A DNA stretch of 64,000 nt, from assembly GCA_030549175.1 (NCBI GenBank), contig JAUKUA010000005.1, positions 3,038,001 to 3,102,000 on the forward strand, read 5' to 3'. This document shows, piece by piece, positions 46,110-56,318 of this stretch (its first letter is position 1; each line of letters starts with the position of its first letter). The position numbers and the translations under genes are program-made. The stretch is from Lasiosphaeris hirsuta (taxonomy: Eukaryota > Ascomycota > Sordariomycetes > Sordariales > Lasiosphaeriaceae). The notes under the pieces were generated by a model. The model saw only the letters and a list, made by a program, of their open reading frames with translations. It was not told the DNA's origin and searched no databases.

Positions 46110-47063
46110 GCTGTTGGTGCCCGTTGTTTTTTTTCCTTCTTTCTCCGGCTGAGGCGTTCATGTTTAGCGATCTCGGGACGACATGCCAAGGGACGGCGGT
46201 TGCGATAGAAGGACGTCCATGTATTATGACACAGCACACTCGGCGCTCATGACATTCCTGTATGATGGTTTATATGCATTTCTAATTTGGCTCGCGGCCG
46301 CGGCGCTGGGATCCAAGGCTGCGGCTTCAGCATAATCATTTCCTTTCGGAAGGGGGTTGTCTGCTGTGAAAAGCACTCAGGGTCTGCGACGGGAGGGAGG
46401 GGAGACAGGCACAGGTCAGGATATCAATAGATCAGGAATTGAGGAAGTGCTGGTGGGCTGGTGTTGAGTTGCCGCAATCAGACTCATTTGTGCAGGAGGG
46501 AAAGTGAGCTTTGGGCGAAGGTCTGATCAGAGGGGGGTGGGTGGGGCCTATTGTGCGGTCCTATTGTGTGAAGTTGAATAAAGAACGATAGGAACAGCAG
46601 GGCGGCCTGAGCGAGTTTTCATGATGTTAAAATTTATTCCGATTCAATCTAAACGACTAACAAAACAACTCACAAATGAGAAAGCAGCAATAAAACCGGT
46701 TTACGGAGCGCACTCAGAGTTTGACGGCACCAACTTCTCAGTTGAGTTCTGGGAGTCCTGGCAGCAGGGCTGAGGGGCGAACCATTCGGCAGTCAGCCTC
46801 GTCCCAACTTTTTGGTCAAATTCGCGACCGCGAACTTGCTCCAACCGCGCACCGTGCCACTGGCCTTCTCTTTCAGCAACCCCAACTCCGGACTCTGGGC
46901 TGGCCACTTCTTTGAGCTTCCCAGAAACTCGCAACCCGCCCGAATCCGAATTCTTTCCTAATTGAGATATCAGCAACAATTGGGGGCAGGTCCTGCCGCC
47001 ATCGCCATTCGCAGTCTTGCATCGAGCTTACCATATTTCGCACTCGCACTCGCAAACACAATC
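46110..47063. other. Intergenic region RER1 / PAF1
   Basis: 954 bases with the RER1 3' UTR and the PAF1 promoter. An AT-rich patch lies near 46620-46700. No other feature is seen. Confidence 0.5.
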
Positions 47064-48565
47064 ATGTCTTCATCGCAATCAAGAAGCGGCGGCGAGCGCA
47101 TGATACACCAGGACTACATTGCCCGGATACGATATTCAAATGCGCTCCCCCCACCCCCTAACCCGCCGAAACTCCTCGACATCCCCAACACGGGGCTCGC
47201 AAGCGGCCAATACACAACACCGGCCTTCTCCTCGCGCCTCGCGCGTGAGCAGCCGCTCAACATCGAGGCCGATGCCGAGCTAGGAATGCCCCTTGACCTA
47301 GTTGGGATGCCCGGCGTCTTCGATGGCGATGAGAGCTGTAAGTCTCCTTGCTTGAATTTGGCTGCATCCTGCCAAAGACATGGGAACGGAACTAACACTA
47401 TACAGCAATCCAAGCTCCTGCCCAGGCACCGCCTGTTCACCCCCACGACCGACTTCTCCTCCGGCCACTTGCCACGCTTGGCAAGCCCAAGATCCACGAA
47501 CATTCCGTATCATTCCTGCGACGAACCGAATACATCTCTGCTGTTCAGACCCGGCCAAAGATTGACCCCTTCATCAAGCCAACATCCACGGCCCTCAAGC
47601 GCCCCGAGAAGCGCAAGGCCGCCCCTGAGCCCGACAAGGGAACACCCGCCTGGATCAAGCGGAGGATTGAGAAGAGCTTCGGGGTGGCTGCTGCGGGCCT
47701 AGCAGACCGTAACAAGGTAAAGCACCCATCAAAGCGGAACCTCAAGCTAGTCGACGCATTCCCCCTGCTCCCCGACCTCGAGGCCTTCCCCGACTCCGGC
47801 GCCTACGTGACGGTCAAATTCCAGACCAACCCTGTCGCAACGACCGAGGTGTACGACACACGTCTGGCGTCGGGCATCTTCAAGCCTATCGAGCGCAGCG
47901 CCGCCGAGGAGAATGCCTTCGAGGCCGCTATGGCCGCCCACGAGCGCGATCCGGCCAACAACCCGAAGCCGTCCAACATGATGAACTACGACTTCTTCCT
48001 CGCCGCCGATGTCGAGACGGGCAACAAGTTCCGCCAGCGCTTCGACGTCGACAACCTCAACTGCGATAACCCCGCGCTCTACACAATCAATGACAACGGC
48101 GGCAGCTTCCGCTTCCCGCGTGTGCGTGCCTACGAGACGGCGAAGGAGACAGAGATGGACCACGAAACTAAGTATGACGATGAGGTAATCCTGGCCTACC
48201 GCAACGACGAGACCGAGGCACGCGGGCGCGGCGACGACAGCGCTCAGAAGGCCGTCTACTACTACCCCATCATGCAGCGCAGCGTCATCCGCAGCCAGCG
48301 CACAAAGAACATTGCCCGCACCATTGGCATCACTACCGACGAGGAGGAGGCCCACCTCGACGAGTTACACGTCCGCGTCGAGGCGCCCAGTGAGGAGCTC
48401 AGGGGGGAGCTGGCGCGATTCAAGGCCCAGCCCCTCGGGTTTTTGCCCGAGTACGAGGAGGATGACGACGGCGAGGGGGCTGGTGAGGCGAGTCCGCCGC
48501 CGAAGAATGGCGGGCGGACTGTTTCGGACGAGGAGCAGGATGCTGAGGGGGATGAGGAGGATTGA
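47064..48565 (+). CDS. paf1: PAF1, subunit of the RNA polymerase II-associated Paf1 complex
   Basis: Two exons (47064-47337, 47406-48565) encode 477 residues. Paf1 scaffolds the complex that travels with elongating polymerase II and is needed for H2B ubiquitination and H3K4/K36 methylation. Landmarks include the start DYIARIRYSNALPPPPNPPKL, the FLRRTEYIS motif coded at the beginning of exon 2, KRNLKLVDAFPLLPD, NYDFFLAAD and YYYPI. The C-terminal 60 residues are very acidic (EEDDDGEGAGEAS, EEQDAEGDEED), as usual. The intron splits a Ser codon (T/CA). Confidence 0.94.
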
Positions 48566-49349
48566 GGAAGTACAGTAGAGTTTAGCTGAGGGGATAGGGG
48601 GGAGGCGTTCTGGAGTTTTTGTTCTGGACAAGCGCCTGAAAAGAAAAGTCATGGAAGGTGGATACGAAAACTAGAGTTCAAGAATATGTGAGAGAGGGGG
48701 AGAGAGAGCGGAGAGATTTGAGAACATTTTGATATCCCTCTCTTATGAAGGCCAGGAAAGGAAAGAAAAATAAAGAGTATAAATATCAACATCCCCCTGC
48801 CCATCAGGGCCAACATCAGGGCAAGATTGATGCATAGCAGTAGACAAACCATCACCAATTCTCTCATTTTTACAGCCCCCGTGAGATATGTATGAGTGAT
48901 TGTGGTATTTAATGTGTCGATTACCCAAAGAATCTGCATGCTTCCTTCGACATATTCCTATATTTACAAAAGCAAACTATCCATGACAACCACCCCGTCC
49001 CAGTTAAACAAGACAATGCGACAAATATACAAACGCCATTCCCCCAATGCTTTTGAGAAAGAACATCTAGAGATATATATATAACCGTGGCCCCAACCCT
49101 ACGCAAAAAGGGGGAAGAAATTCAAAATCGAGAGGAGAAATTGAATCTAATGGCCCCCTATCCCTGGGAGCTACCCAATTAGCTATTTTGTTATTGACGA
49201 CATGTGACCTCATCGTCCCTTCAGTCGTTAGCGCTTTCCAACCGCAGGACCCGTTGAATCCAAACAGTCCTTGGTATGCAACCATGACGATGCAGTCAGT
49301 TCCGTTGTTGTGGTGATGATGATGATGATGATGATGATGATGGGGATGA
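48566..49349. other. Convergent intergenic region PAF1 / GT90
   Basis: 784 bases holding the 3' UTRs of both genes. AT-rich patch near 48740-48790 and 48890-49085. A TGA trinucleotide run lies at the right end. Confidence 0.55.
49314..49342. repeat. (TGA/TCA)n trinucleotide microsatellite in the GT90 3' UTR
   Basis: About 9.7 perfect copies of TGA on the plus strand. It begins seven bases past the GT90 stop codon in the direction of that gene's transcription. Confidence 0.95.
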
Positions 49350-51232
49350 TCAGCCCACATATCCAATAGTTTCTCGATTGTCGTCTATCACACGACCATA
49401 CCTGTTACCACCGTTAGTTTAGATGCTCAAATTCGGATGACAAGGGATACATACTCCAACAGTAGTCTAAAAAACCACACCTCCAGGTCCTCATTCCTCA
49501 AGACCTTGTTCGCCCACTCCTTGCTCTGTATCGCGATGCGCTCCGCCTCCTTCTTGCCGAGCCCGCCGTCGCCAAAGAAGCGCACGGCCTCCAGCCAGTC
49601 GTCGCCCTGCAAGCTGAGCGGGATGTAGTGCGCCCAGGGGCGGACCCACTCGGCGTGCCACTCGCGGAAGAGAGCGTACTTGTACACGAGGCTGCGGCTC
49701 TTGAGGAAGGCGTAGAACCGGCCGGAGAAGGCGTTGCCGTCGAGGTCGAGCACGTACTTGTACTGGAAGGCCGTCTCGCGCGCCGCGCGCTCCTTGACCG
49801 AGAAGAACTGCTTCTGCGCCTCGCAGTCGGGCGCGTCGCACTGCCCGACGTCGGAGAAGTAGACGTCCATGATGTCCTTGTACTCGCCGCGCGGGACCGT
49901 CTGCACGGCCCACTTGGGCTCGGCGTCGCTGCCACCCTCGTTGGTGAGGATCTTGGCCGTGTCGATCGAGTTGATCTTCTGCACGAAGCGCTGCCGGTGC
50001 TGCCGCCGCCAGCCGCCGTTGCGGCTGTACCCGCCCGTCGTCGAGCCGCGCCAGTAGAGCCGGTCGAGCTTGTCGGCCCACTTGGCGTCCTTCTCCTCGT
50101 TGTACGGCGCCTTGTCGGCCCAGTACCACGGGGAGGGGTAGATCATGTCGGCGTACGACGAAATCTTGGACTGCGAGAAGATGGGGAACAGGTCGTGCAC
50201 CAGGTTGTACGCGTTGGGCCGGTCGAAGAAGCCGTACGTCTCGCGCAGCGACGGCGACAGGCAGATGTCCGACATGGCCGTCGAGTTGTACACGAAGCCT
50301 AGCTCGCCCAACCCGAACTTGCCCACGTCGTCGACCATGTCGTCCTCCTCGAGCGCCCGCGCGGGGCTGTCGGCCGGGCACGACATGCGCGAGTGCGTCC
50401 AGGTCGGCTGGTGCGCAAAGAAGTTGAAGCGCGTAAGCTTAGTAGGCTCGAACTGCGTCCCGTCGCCGAGCCCCTTGGGATTGGGCGTGAACTCGTTCTT
50501 GGGTTGTGCAACGGCGCGCGCCGCCGCCATGTTGACGTCGCGAGCGGTGCGCACCAGGCGCGCCATGTCGTCGTGCGGGACCATGACCCGCGGCTCGTCG
50601 TGCACATTGAAGGCCAGGTCCATGTCGGGAAGAAAGTTCAGAAACGGCTCCAGCATATCGCGCGTCGCGTTCTTCTGCCACTCTTGCCCCCCCGCCGTGT
50701 TGGTGATGGCGCCGCCTCGGATTGAGAAGCCCATCAAGGCATTGTCGAAACCGAGAGCCTCCTTGGCGCGCGCGCGGATCGTCGCCGGTTTGAGCCCCCA
50801 GAAGGGGGTCATCAGCTCAAAGATGGTGTCAAACTCGTCCACCAGCTGCACATCCCTATCCTTGGCCAGCTCCCACCACTTGTCAAAGTTGGGCGGCGGC
50901 GCGATGCCGTACCGCCGGCGGTACTCGGTCACAGCATCCTTCAGCGTGCGCGACTGGCGCGCCCGGAGCTTGTCAAAGTCGGACCCGGCCTCGGCGATCA
51001 GGTGGGCGATCGGGTGGGAGCCCGCGGGCGCTGGCTTCGGGTCCCCGTGGGGGATGGGCGAGGGGCTCCAGTCGACGGGTTCCGCGACGATGTTTGGTGG
51101 TCTCGTGTTCGTGCTGTGACTGCCATCCGGCCTCTGAGGGCGGCTAAACGACGAACTAGAGCGGAAGAGAGAAAAGGCGCAATAGGACAGGAACGCCAGG
51201 GCGCCGATGACGACAAACTGCCGGCGCCGCAT
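49350..51232 (-). CDS. GT90/CAP10-type glycosyltransferase, type II membrane protein
   Basis: Two exons, 49455-51232 and a short 49350-49401, encode 609 residues. The last intron was placed because the long frame otherwise runs into intron-like AT-rich sequence; splicing restores LLLEYGRVIDDNRETIGYVG and a stop. An N-terminal anchor (FVVIGALAFLSYCAFSLF, about residues 6-23) is followed by a Ser/Pro stem and a luminal domain. Family features of CAP10/POGLUT proteins are NFFAHQPTW, YPSPWYW, RLYWRGSTTGG (the W-R-G-S-x-T-G motif), KYVLDLDGNAFSGRF and WHAEWVRPWAHYIPL. The family transfers xylose or glucose; in Cryptococcus Cap10 it is needed for the capsule. The acceptor here is unknown, but Golgi glycan synthesis is likely. 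Confidence 0.9.
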
Positions 51233-51800
51233 TTGGTCCGTCGTCTTGGGGTGCTGCTGATATCGTCTCGCGGCGCGCCGCGGTCTGCGCCGTCTCGTTC
51301 CTCAGCGCTTGTGGCAACTAATGTGTCGTAGCGCAGCAAACTGCTATTATGTCGTTGGTGGCTGTTGATTTTGCTTCATGTCCAGCTCGGTTGCAAAAAG
51401 CCTGGCAGCAGTGTCGGAAAGATTGTCCGAACGCGTTCGCGATTTAGCGAATCTGGAGATAGGAGGAACGTGGGTATTCCATAAGATTTTGGTCTACATA
51501 TCGATTGGAGTGACGCATGTGTTTAACAGGCCCACTCCTCAATAAGTTAAAAGCGCCAATTGGGCTTTGGCGTTTCCTCACCCTGTCAGTCCATATAAAT
51601 TCTATCTTGAACCGTTATTGCCAAGGCCAAGGCTTAATCGATAAGCCCCTTTTCTCCAACATTTGACGTCCCATGAATAGAACAATCTAACCCTGTTTCC
51701 TTTGTTAGCCAGTGACCTTTCCCCACAGGGCCCTAGAGAGGCTTGGGAGTAGCAAAAACAGCATTTAAAACATTTACAAAGTATATGGATTTGGTATGGT
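51233..51800. other. Intergenic region upstream of GT90 and of the decayed gene
   Basis: 568 bases with the GT90 promoter on the left. From about 51470 the composition becomes more AT-rich, as in the pseudogene that follows. No element named. Confidence 0.5.
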
Positions 51801-52428
51801 GTGAGAAAAGCCGTACAAAAGACGCCAAGTTATACAATTCCGCCGGACTACATCAAAAATTCTATCACGAGATTTACGAAAAGTATCCCGACCAAAAGAG
51901 TTGGTCAACAAGTGATTCTGCAAGGTCTCGAGATGAAGGTCATCCTGGAGGAGACTGTGGAGAAGGCGATTCGACAGTCGATATACCCGGAACGTGGCGG
52001 GGATTCAGATTGGCCAATACTCGTTGTCGAGGTCGAAGTCTCGCCATCATAAGACAGGCCTCGTAACGATACGCGGTGGTTTTGGACATCAAACCACCAG
52101 GTAAAAATTATTCTTCTCGAAAGTTTGATCGCACCTGGCGTGTTTATCATCTTGGAGAAGTCGGAAGAAGCACCATGAAGTGCTCATCCGAGAGCCGCCA
52201 TAACACAATATGCCGTGGCTCTTGAACCTGGACACCGGCAGGAGATCACTGTCACACAACTCCACGGCGAGCTCAGTAGCGTGCGGTATCACCAAGGGTG
52301 AATTGATCTTAGGGTTCAGGCAACTTTTTCTTCGCGATCCGGCCCCCGGAGAAGGAGATTTTGGAATTAGCTTGCAGGATTTGCAGAACTACCCGGAAAA
52401 AGTCTGGCGACGTGCGAGATCAGACTAG
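51801..52428 (+). pseudogene. Decayed gene of a fungal Uma2-like (PD-(D/E)XK-type) protein family
   Basis: One frame reads from 51801 with WPILVVEVEVSPS, a TAA at 52050-52052, RNDTRWFWTSNHQVKIILLESL, a TGA at 52176-52178, then HRQEITVTQLHGEL. Around 52280-52295 the reading shifts one frame and continues GITKGELILGFRQLFLR, GEGDFGISLQDLQ and EKVWR to a TAG at 52428. The order P-x-x-V-x-E-V-x-x-S, R-x-D-x-x-W, VKIxLL, I-x-I-x-E-K, QEITV, GxLxLxFxxLFxRxP, GExDxxI and VWR is that of a large, uncharacterised fungal family that I recall as resembling Uma2-type endonucleases. Both stops fit a single C-to-T change (CAA to TAA, CGA to TGA). The first part of the relic is less well conserved and its true start is not visible. 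Confidence 0.7.
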
Positions 52429-52550
52429 CCAATCAGAAAACGCAGCCTCGACCACAACAATGGTATCATATCAGCCTGATGCCCCAACGCCATAATGCCC
52501 TAAGTTTTAGCTTCATTCCTCTTCATCGTTCCCCATCCCTATCTCAGAAT

Positions 52551-53170
52551 CTAGTAAAAGAAGCCGATGATCTTGCCGGAAACGTGCTTGCGGCGGGCCT
52601 CTTCCTGGTCCATAATACCGGCGGAGGTGGTGAGGATGACGTAGCCGAACTGACGAGCGGGAAGGAGCTTGACAACCCACTTCTCGAGCTCCTTGAGCGC
52701 GACGTTGTAGCGGGGGGAGATGACACCGCACTTGTTGAGGCGGCCGTTGAGCTGAACGACGATCTTGCCAGAGCGGTGGTCATCGACCTCCTCGAACTCG
52801 CCAATGTAGCCTGAAGACAAATTTGTCAGTATGTTGCAAGAGATTTAAACATTGGACATCATTGGGTTCTCCGAGAACGTGTAAGATCCTTGCAGCTTGT
52901 TATATCGGCAACTTAAAGGGCTTGGGTCGTGGAGCAAGGGAGAGACCATCGCCTAGTTATCATGCCGAATGGGGCATGGGGGACTGCGAGGATCCAATCT
53001 AGTTTTCGGGAACTGATGAAGGGCAATCGTAACGTACCATGCTTCTGCATAACCTGGAGGAACTTAATGATGACCTTGGAAGAAGGACGGATCAAGACCT
53101 GACGCTTGCCAGCCTTCTCGGCGTTGTTGAGGCTGTTAAGCGCGTCGTGGAGAACGGAGGTGCGGACCAT
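52551..53170 (-). CDS. rps22: 40S ribosomal protein uS8 (yeast Rps22)
   Basis: Two exons (53038-53170, 52551-52810; intron 227 bases) encode 130 residues, exactly the family length. uS8 binds the central domain of 18S rRNA. The protein begins [23 protein letters not shown] and ends [11 protein letters not shown]. The intron splits a Gly codon after MQKHG. Divergent from eS12, with 666 bases between the ATGs. Confidence 0.97.
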
Positions 53171-53836
53171 GTTGGCGGTTGTGGGGTGAGATTCTCAAAT
53201 CGTAAGGGGAAGTGAGGTATCTGCCATTTTTCGAATAATTGTTAGCCTTCCCGAGGCGCTAAGAGCCTGGAGAGTGCCCTCTCGACAAAGTCAAGAGGGG
53301 TCTGCCCGCTCGGTTGCCGAAGAGGAGATGCGTATCACCAGCAGCTCTCGCCGCTAGTGATTGCTCTCCTCGGCCAAGGTGAAGGGCATTGACTTTTTCA
53401 AGTCATACCGCGGGGCGCGTAGTATCGACATACCTCTTGATTTTGCGCTGACGCTGAAGCTTGGTTGGCAAGAGTGGTGAGTGGAAGGGAAGACAAATGG
53501 GAAGAGCTTTGAGCAGGTCGAGAAAATTGGAGGGCGGCAAGTCTGTGGCGGCCCGTGCATGGTGGAAAATCCACTTTCTTTGCCCTAACGCTCACCATTG
53601 GCTGCTTAAGCTATGGCCATTCAACGACTAGTGCCCCACCACCCCTGCTCACACAAAATCCCGAATTTTGGAGTGGCAGCCGATTGGGTGGGGCGATTGC
53701 TTCGCACAGAATCCTCAATTTCTTGCGCCCAGCTTGAGACCTTCCCTTATACCCCCAAATCACTTTAAAACAAACGAATTTAACGTCACTCTTCGAGGAT
53801 CGCCCCGACAGCTTACTTGAAAATCATAGCATCAAG
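53171..53836. promoter_or_regulatory. Shared divergent promoter of uS8 and eS12
   Basis: Two ribosomal protein genes diverge from this 666-base region. Two CCAAT boxes, both on the minus strand (ATTGG at 53597-53601 and 53683-53687), lie near the middle. The leader of uS8 is pyrimidine-rich on its coding strand. Co-regulation is expected for ribosomal protein genes, but I cannot place transcription starts. Confidence 0.5.
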
Positions 53837-54496
53837 ATGGTGAGATTACACCCTATTCCCCCATGCCTATCCCCCACCTTCGATCAACGGCATGAACAGA
53901 CACTGCGCGGTGCGCGCCCGCAGCTCCGCTGTGGCATTGCCCCCGAGATGTACAAGATGACAGCCTGACTGACAATCGCCTCTTTGTGGTCTTTTAGTCG
54001 GACGTAGAAGAGAACAACACCGTCGAGGTCTCCGAGGAAGTTGAGGTTTCGGCCGATGCCGCCTCCAAGGGTCAGATGTCCGTTCTGGACGCGCTCAAGG
54101 GCGTCCTGAAGCTGGCTCTGATGCACGATGGTCTTGCCCGTGGTCTCCGTGAGGCTTCCAAGGCCCTCGACCGCCGTCAGGCCCACATGTGCGTCCTCAA
54201 CGAGTCCTGCGAGGAGGAGGCGTACAAGAAGCTTGTCATCGCCCTCTGCTCCGAGCACAAGATCCCCCTCATCAAGGTCCCCGATGGCAAGCAGCTCGGC
54301 GAGTGGGCTGGTCTCTGCGTCCTCGACCGCGAGGGCAATGCCCGTAAGGTCGTCAACTGCTCTTGCGTCGTTGTTAAGGACTGGGGTTCCGACAGCCAAG
54401 AGAGAAGCGTATGTTCACACCGACCCTGTCGTAAGAAAGATGTGGCGACTAACACAGATCTAGATCCTTCTCAACTACTTCCAGACCGAGCAGTAG
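53837..54496 (+). CDS. rps12: 40S ribosomal protein eS12 (Rps12)
   Basis: Three exons: 53837-53839 (only the ATG), 53998-54408 and 54464-54496, giving 148 residues. eS12 sits at the beak of the 40S subunit. After the acidic start [17 protein letters not shown] come [39 protein letters not shown] and the L7Ae-like [22 protein letters not shown]. The end is [10 protein letters not shown] on the last exon. The first intron (158 bases, donor GTGAGA directly after ATG) separates the start codon from the rest. Without it the frame has no ATG at the expected N terminus, which supports the model. Confidence 0.95.
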
Positions 54497-54802
54497 AGGG
54501 TTCTCTCTTAGCGGAGCGGCGTTTTCAATCTGGGCGATATCATAGAGGTTGGGTCGGGGCATTTATCTGGCTGCTTCTGCCACTCCTCAGATGTTGTCTT
54601 AGCTACACTAGTTGGCATTGAGGCATGGAAACAGGCGCCCCCGGGACGGTTACCATTGCATAACGGCATGAGACGAAGACAAAAAAAAACTGCCCGTGAT
54701 TGGGAATTTGGGTCTTAATCCACCCAAGCAAAAACCTACCGTTCCTCCTGCAACTGTGATGGCGAACTGTCCCTTAACTTAAATCGTGTTCGACAACGTC
54801 TC
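54497..54802. other. Convergent intergenic region eS12 / Par14
   Basis: 306 bases containing the two 3' UTRs and a 9-base A run near 54680. Confidence 0.5.
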
Positions 54803-55378
54803 CTACTTCCGCCCCTCTACCATAATGATATGGTATCCATGCGCCGTCTTTGCCTCACCATACTTGGGGCTCGTCGTGGTGCTCGCTTCGAGCGCGAATG
54901 CCACCTCCTCAAACTCGGGTTCCAAAGCCCCTTTAGTCTTCCAGCCGAGCGCACCCCCTAAACGGCATGAGATTGAATACGTTATGAAATAGAACCAGCC
55001 GAAAAGACAAAAGCCACACTCACCTTGCCGAGCCTTGTCCTCCGAGAACTCTTTAGCCACCTCGTCAAACTTGACGCCCTCCCGCAGCTTGGCAAGAGCC
55101 TCCTCCTTCTTGGAGTGCTTCTCACACTGGCCCGTTTGTTAGCTCACATCCGCTATATCATACATGGGCCCTAGAGAAAGAAAAGCACAAGGGACTGAGA
55201 ATGAATGTATACTCACTAGGATATGTCGTACATTGATCGACTGCGCTCCCTTCACCGTCCCTTTCCCACCACCGCTAGCATCGCCGCCGCCCTTACCCCT
55301 GCCCTTCGCCCCTCCGGAGCTCGAGTCGTCCTTCTTCTTGGTGTTGTCCTTCTTGGAGTCGTCCTTCTTCTTGCCCAT
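54803..55378 (-). CDS. pin4: Parvulin-type peptidyl-prolyl isomerase (Par14/PIN4)
   Basis: Three exons (55217-55378, 55024-55126, 54803-54957) encode 139 residues. Par14 isomerises X-Pro bonds and is linked to ribosome biogenesis and chromatin. Its N-terminal 45 residues are a Lys/Gly-rich tail (MGKKKDDSKKDN, GGAKGRGKGGG), as in human PIN4. The parvulin domain begins NVRHIL, then CEKHSKKEEAL, FDEVAKEFSEDKARQGGALGWK, FEEVAFAL and ends KTAHGYHIIMVEGRK. It lacks the WW domain and phosphate-binding Arg pair of Pin1/Ess1, so it is not the essential Ess1-type enzyme. Confidence 0.95.
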
Positions 55379-56318
55379 GTTTGCGAGATTTGTTGTGTCC
55401 CGTTAGTAGTCAGAGGTAGTGATCAAGCTGCTGAGCTAGGTGACGAGGAATTGAGTAGAAGGAAAGGGTGTTTATTTTGCTTGCCGACCGTCAATGGTTC
55501 GAGAAGCTGCGGTTGGCCGGAGGTGGGGTCCCATTGAGAGTGGGAGTGACGAAAAGGAGGGGCTTTGGAGGGTGTATCGAAGCGTAAATACCATAGTAAA
55601 GTAGTCGTGACAGAGTGACAGGTTTGAAATTACGCACCGGCCAGCAATATTTCCAGGGGTAATTTACCAGTTCATAAGGCATATTGTCCAACCCAATCGA
55701 CAAAACCTGGAATTACTCCATTTCTTCAACGGGGTATATTGTCTGGTTTAAATCAAGATCTTTATTTGCGTTGCAACTCGTCTTCCCCGACGGCAAGTCT
55801 CATTACTCACTCGAAGGGAAAGTGGCATCGACGGGATTCACCCTTCTTCATGGCAAAATGCCACCTAATGCCTTCACAGTCCATCACGGGAAAACGAAGC
55901 AACCTCACAGGTACATCACATCAATGTCATTTCAGGCTCTCCGCAAGTTCGATCAGCTTCATGGTCATACCTCAACTGTGTATTGGTATCCCCATAAACA
56001 TGATCCCATCCTGCCCCTCACCGCGGCCGGCCCCGTCTCCATGAACTGCACGCGCCCCCATAACCAGCATTACAATTCCTTTTTATCTAATCCCGAGGAC
56101 AGCCAGACGATGTAACAGTATCGCAAAACGACTAAGCGCCTCGCTATACCGAGTCCTGTCCCGTATCCCTCTTCCACTCCAATTGATAATTTGAGCAATA
56201 TAAAACTCGCTTTCCATCAATACTCACCCAATTAGTCACCAAACACCATGTCTCAGGTAGCCAGACTTGAGAGGGAGGAGGCTCCAGCCGCCTACGCATA
56301 TATCTGCGTAGTGCTAGT
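55379..56318. other. Intergenic region Par14 / sphingolipid methyltransferase
   Basis: 940 bases. The left part is the Par14 promoter, the right part the 3' UTR of the methyltransferase gene. A plus-strand frame at 55684-56115 (143 codons) has no coding character or motif, and I do not call it a gene. A GC-rich patch with GCGGCCGGCC lies near 56025. Confidence 0.5.

Noticed and set aside
49491..50381. 296-codon minus-strand frame
   Set aside because: An Arg/Gly/Ala-rich frame shadow of the GT90 gene.
55684..56115. 143-codon plus-strand frame between Par14 and the methyltransferase
   Set aside because: No motif, atypical codon use, and position in the 3' flank of the opposite-strand gene.
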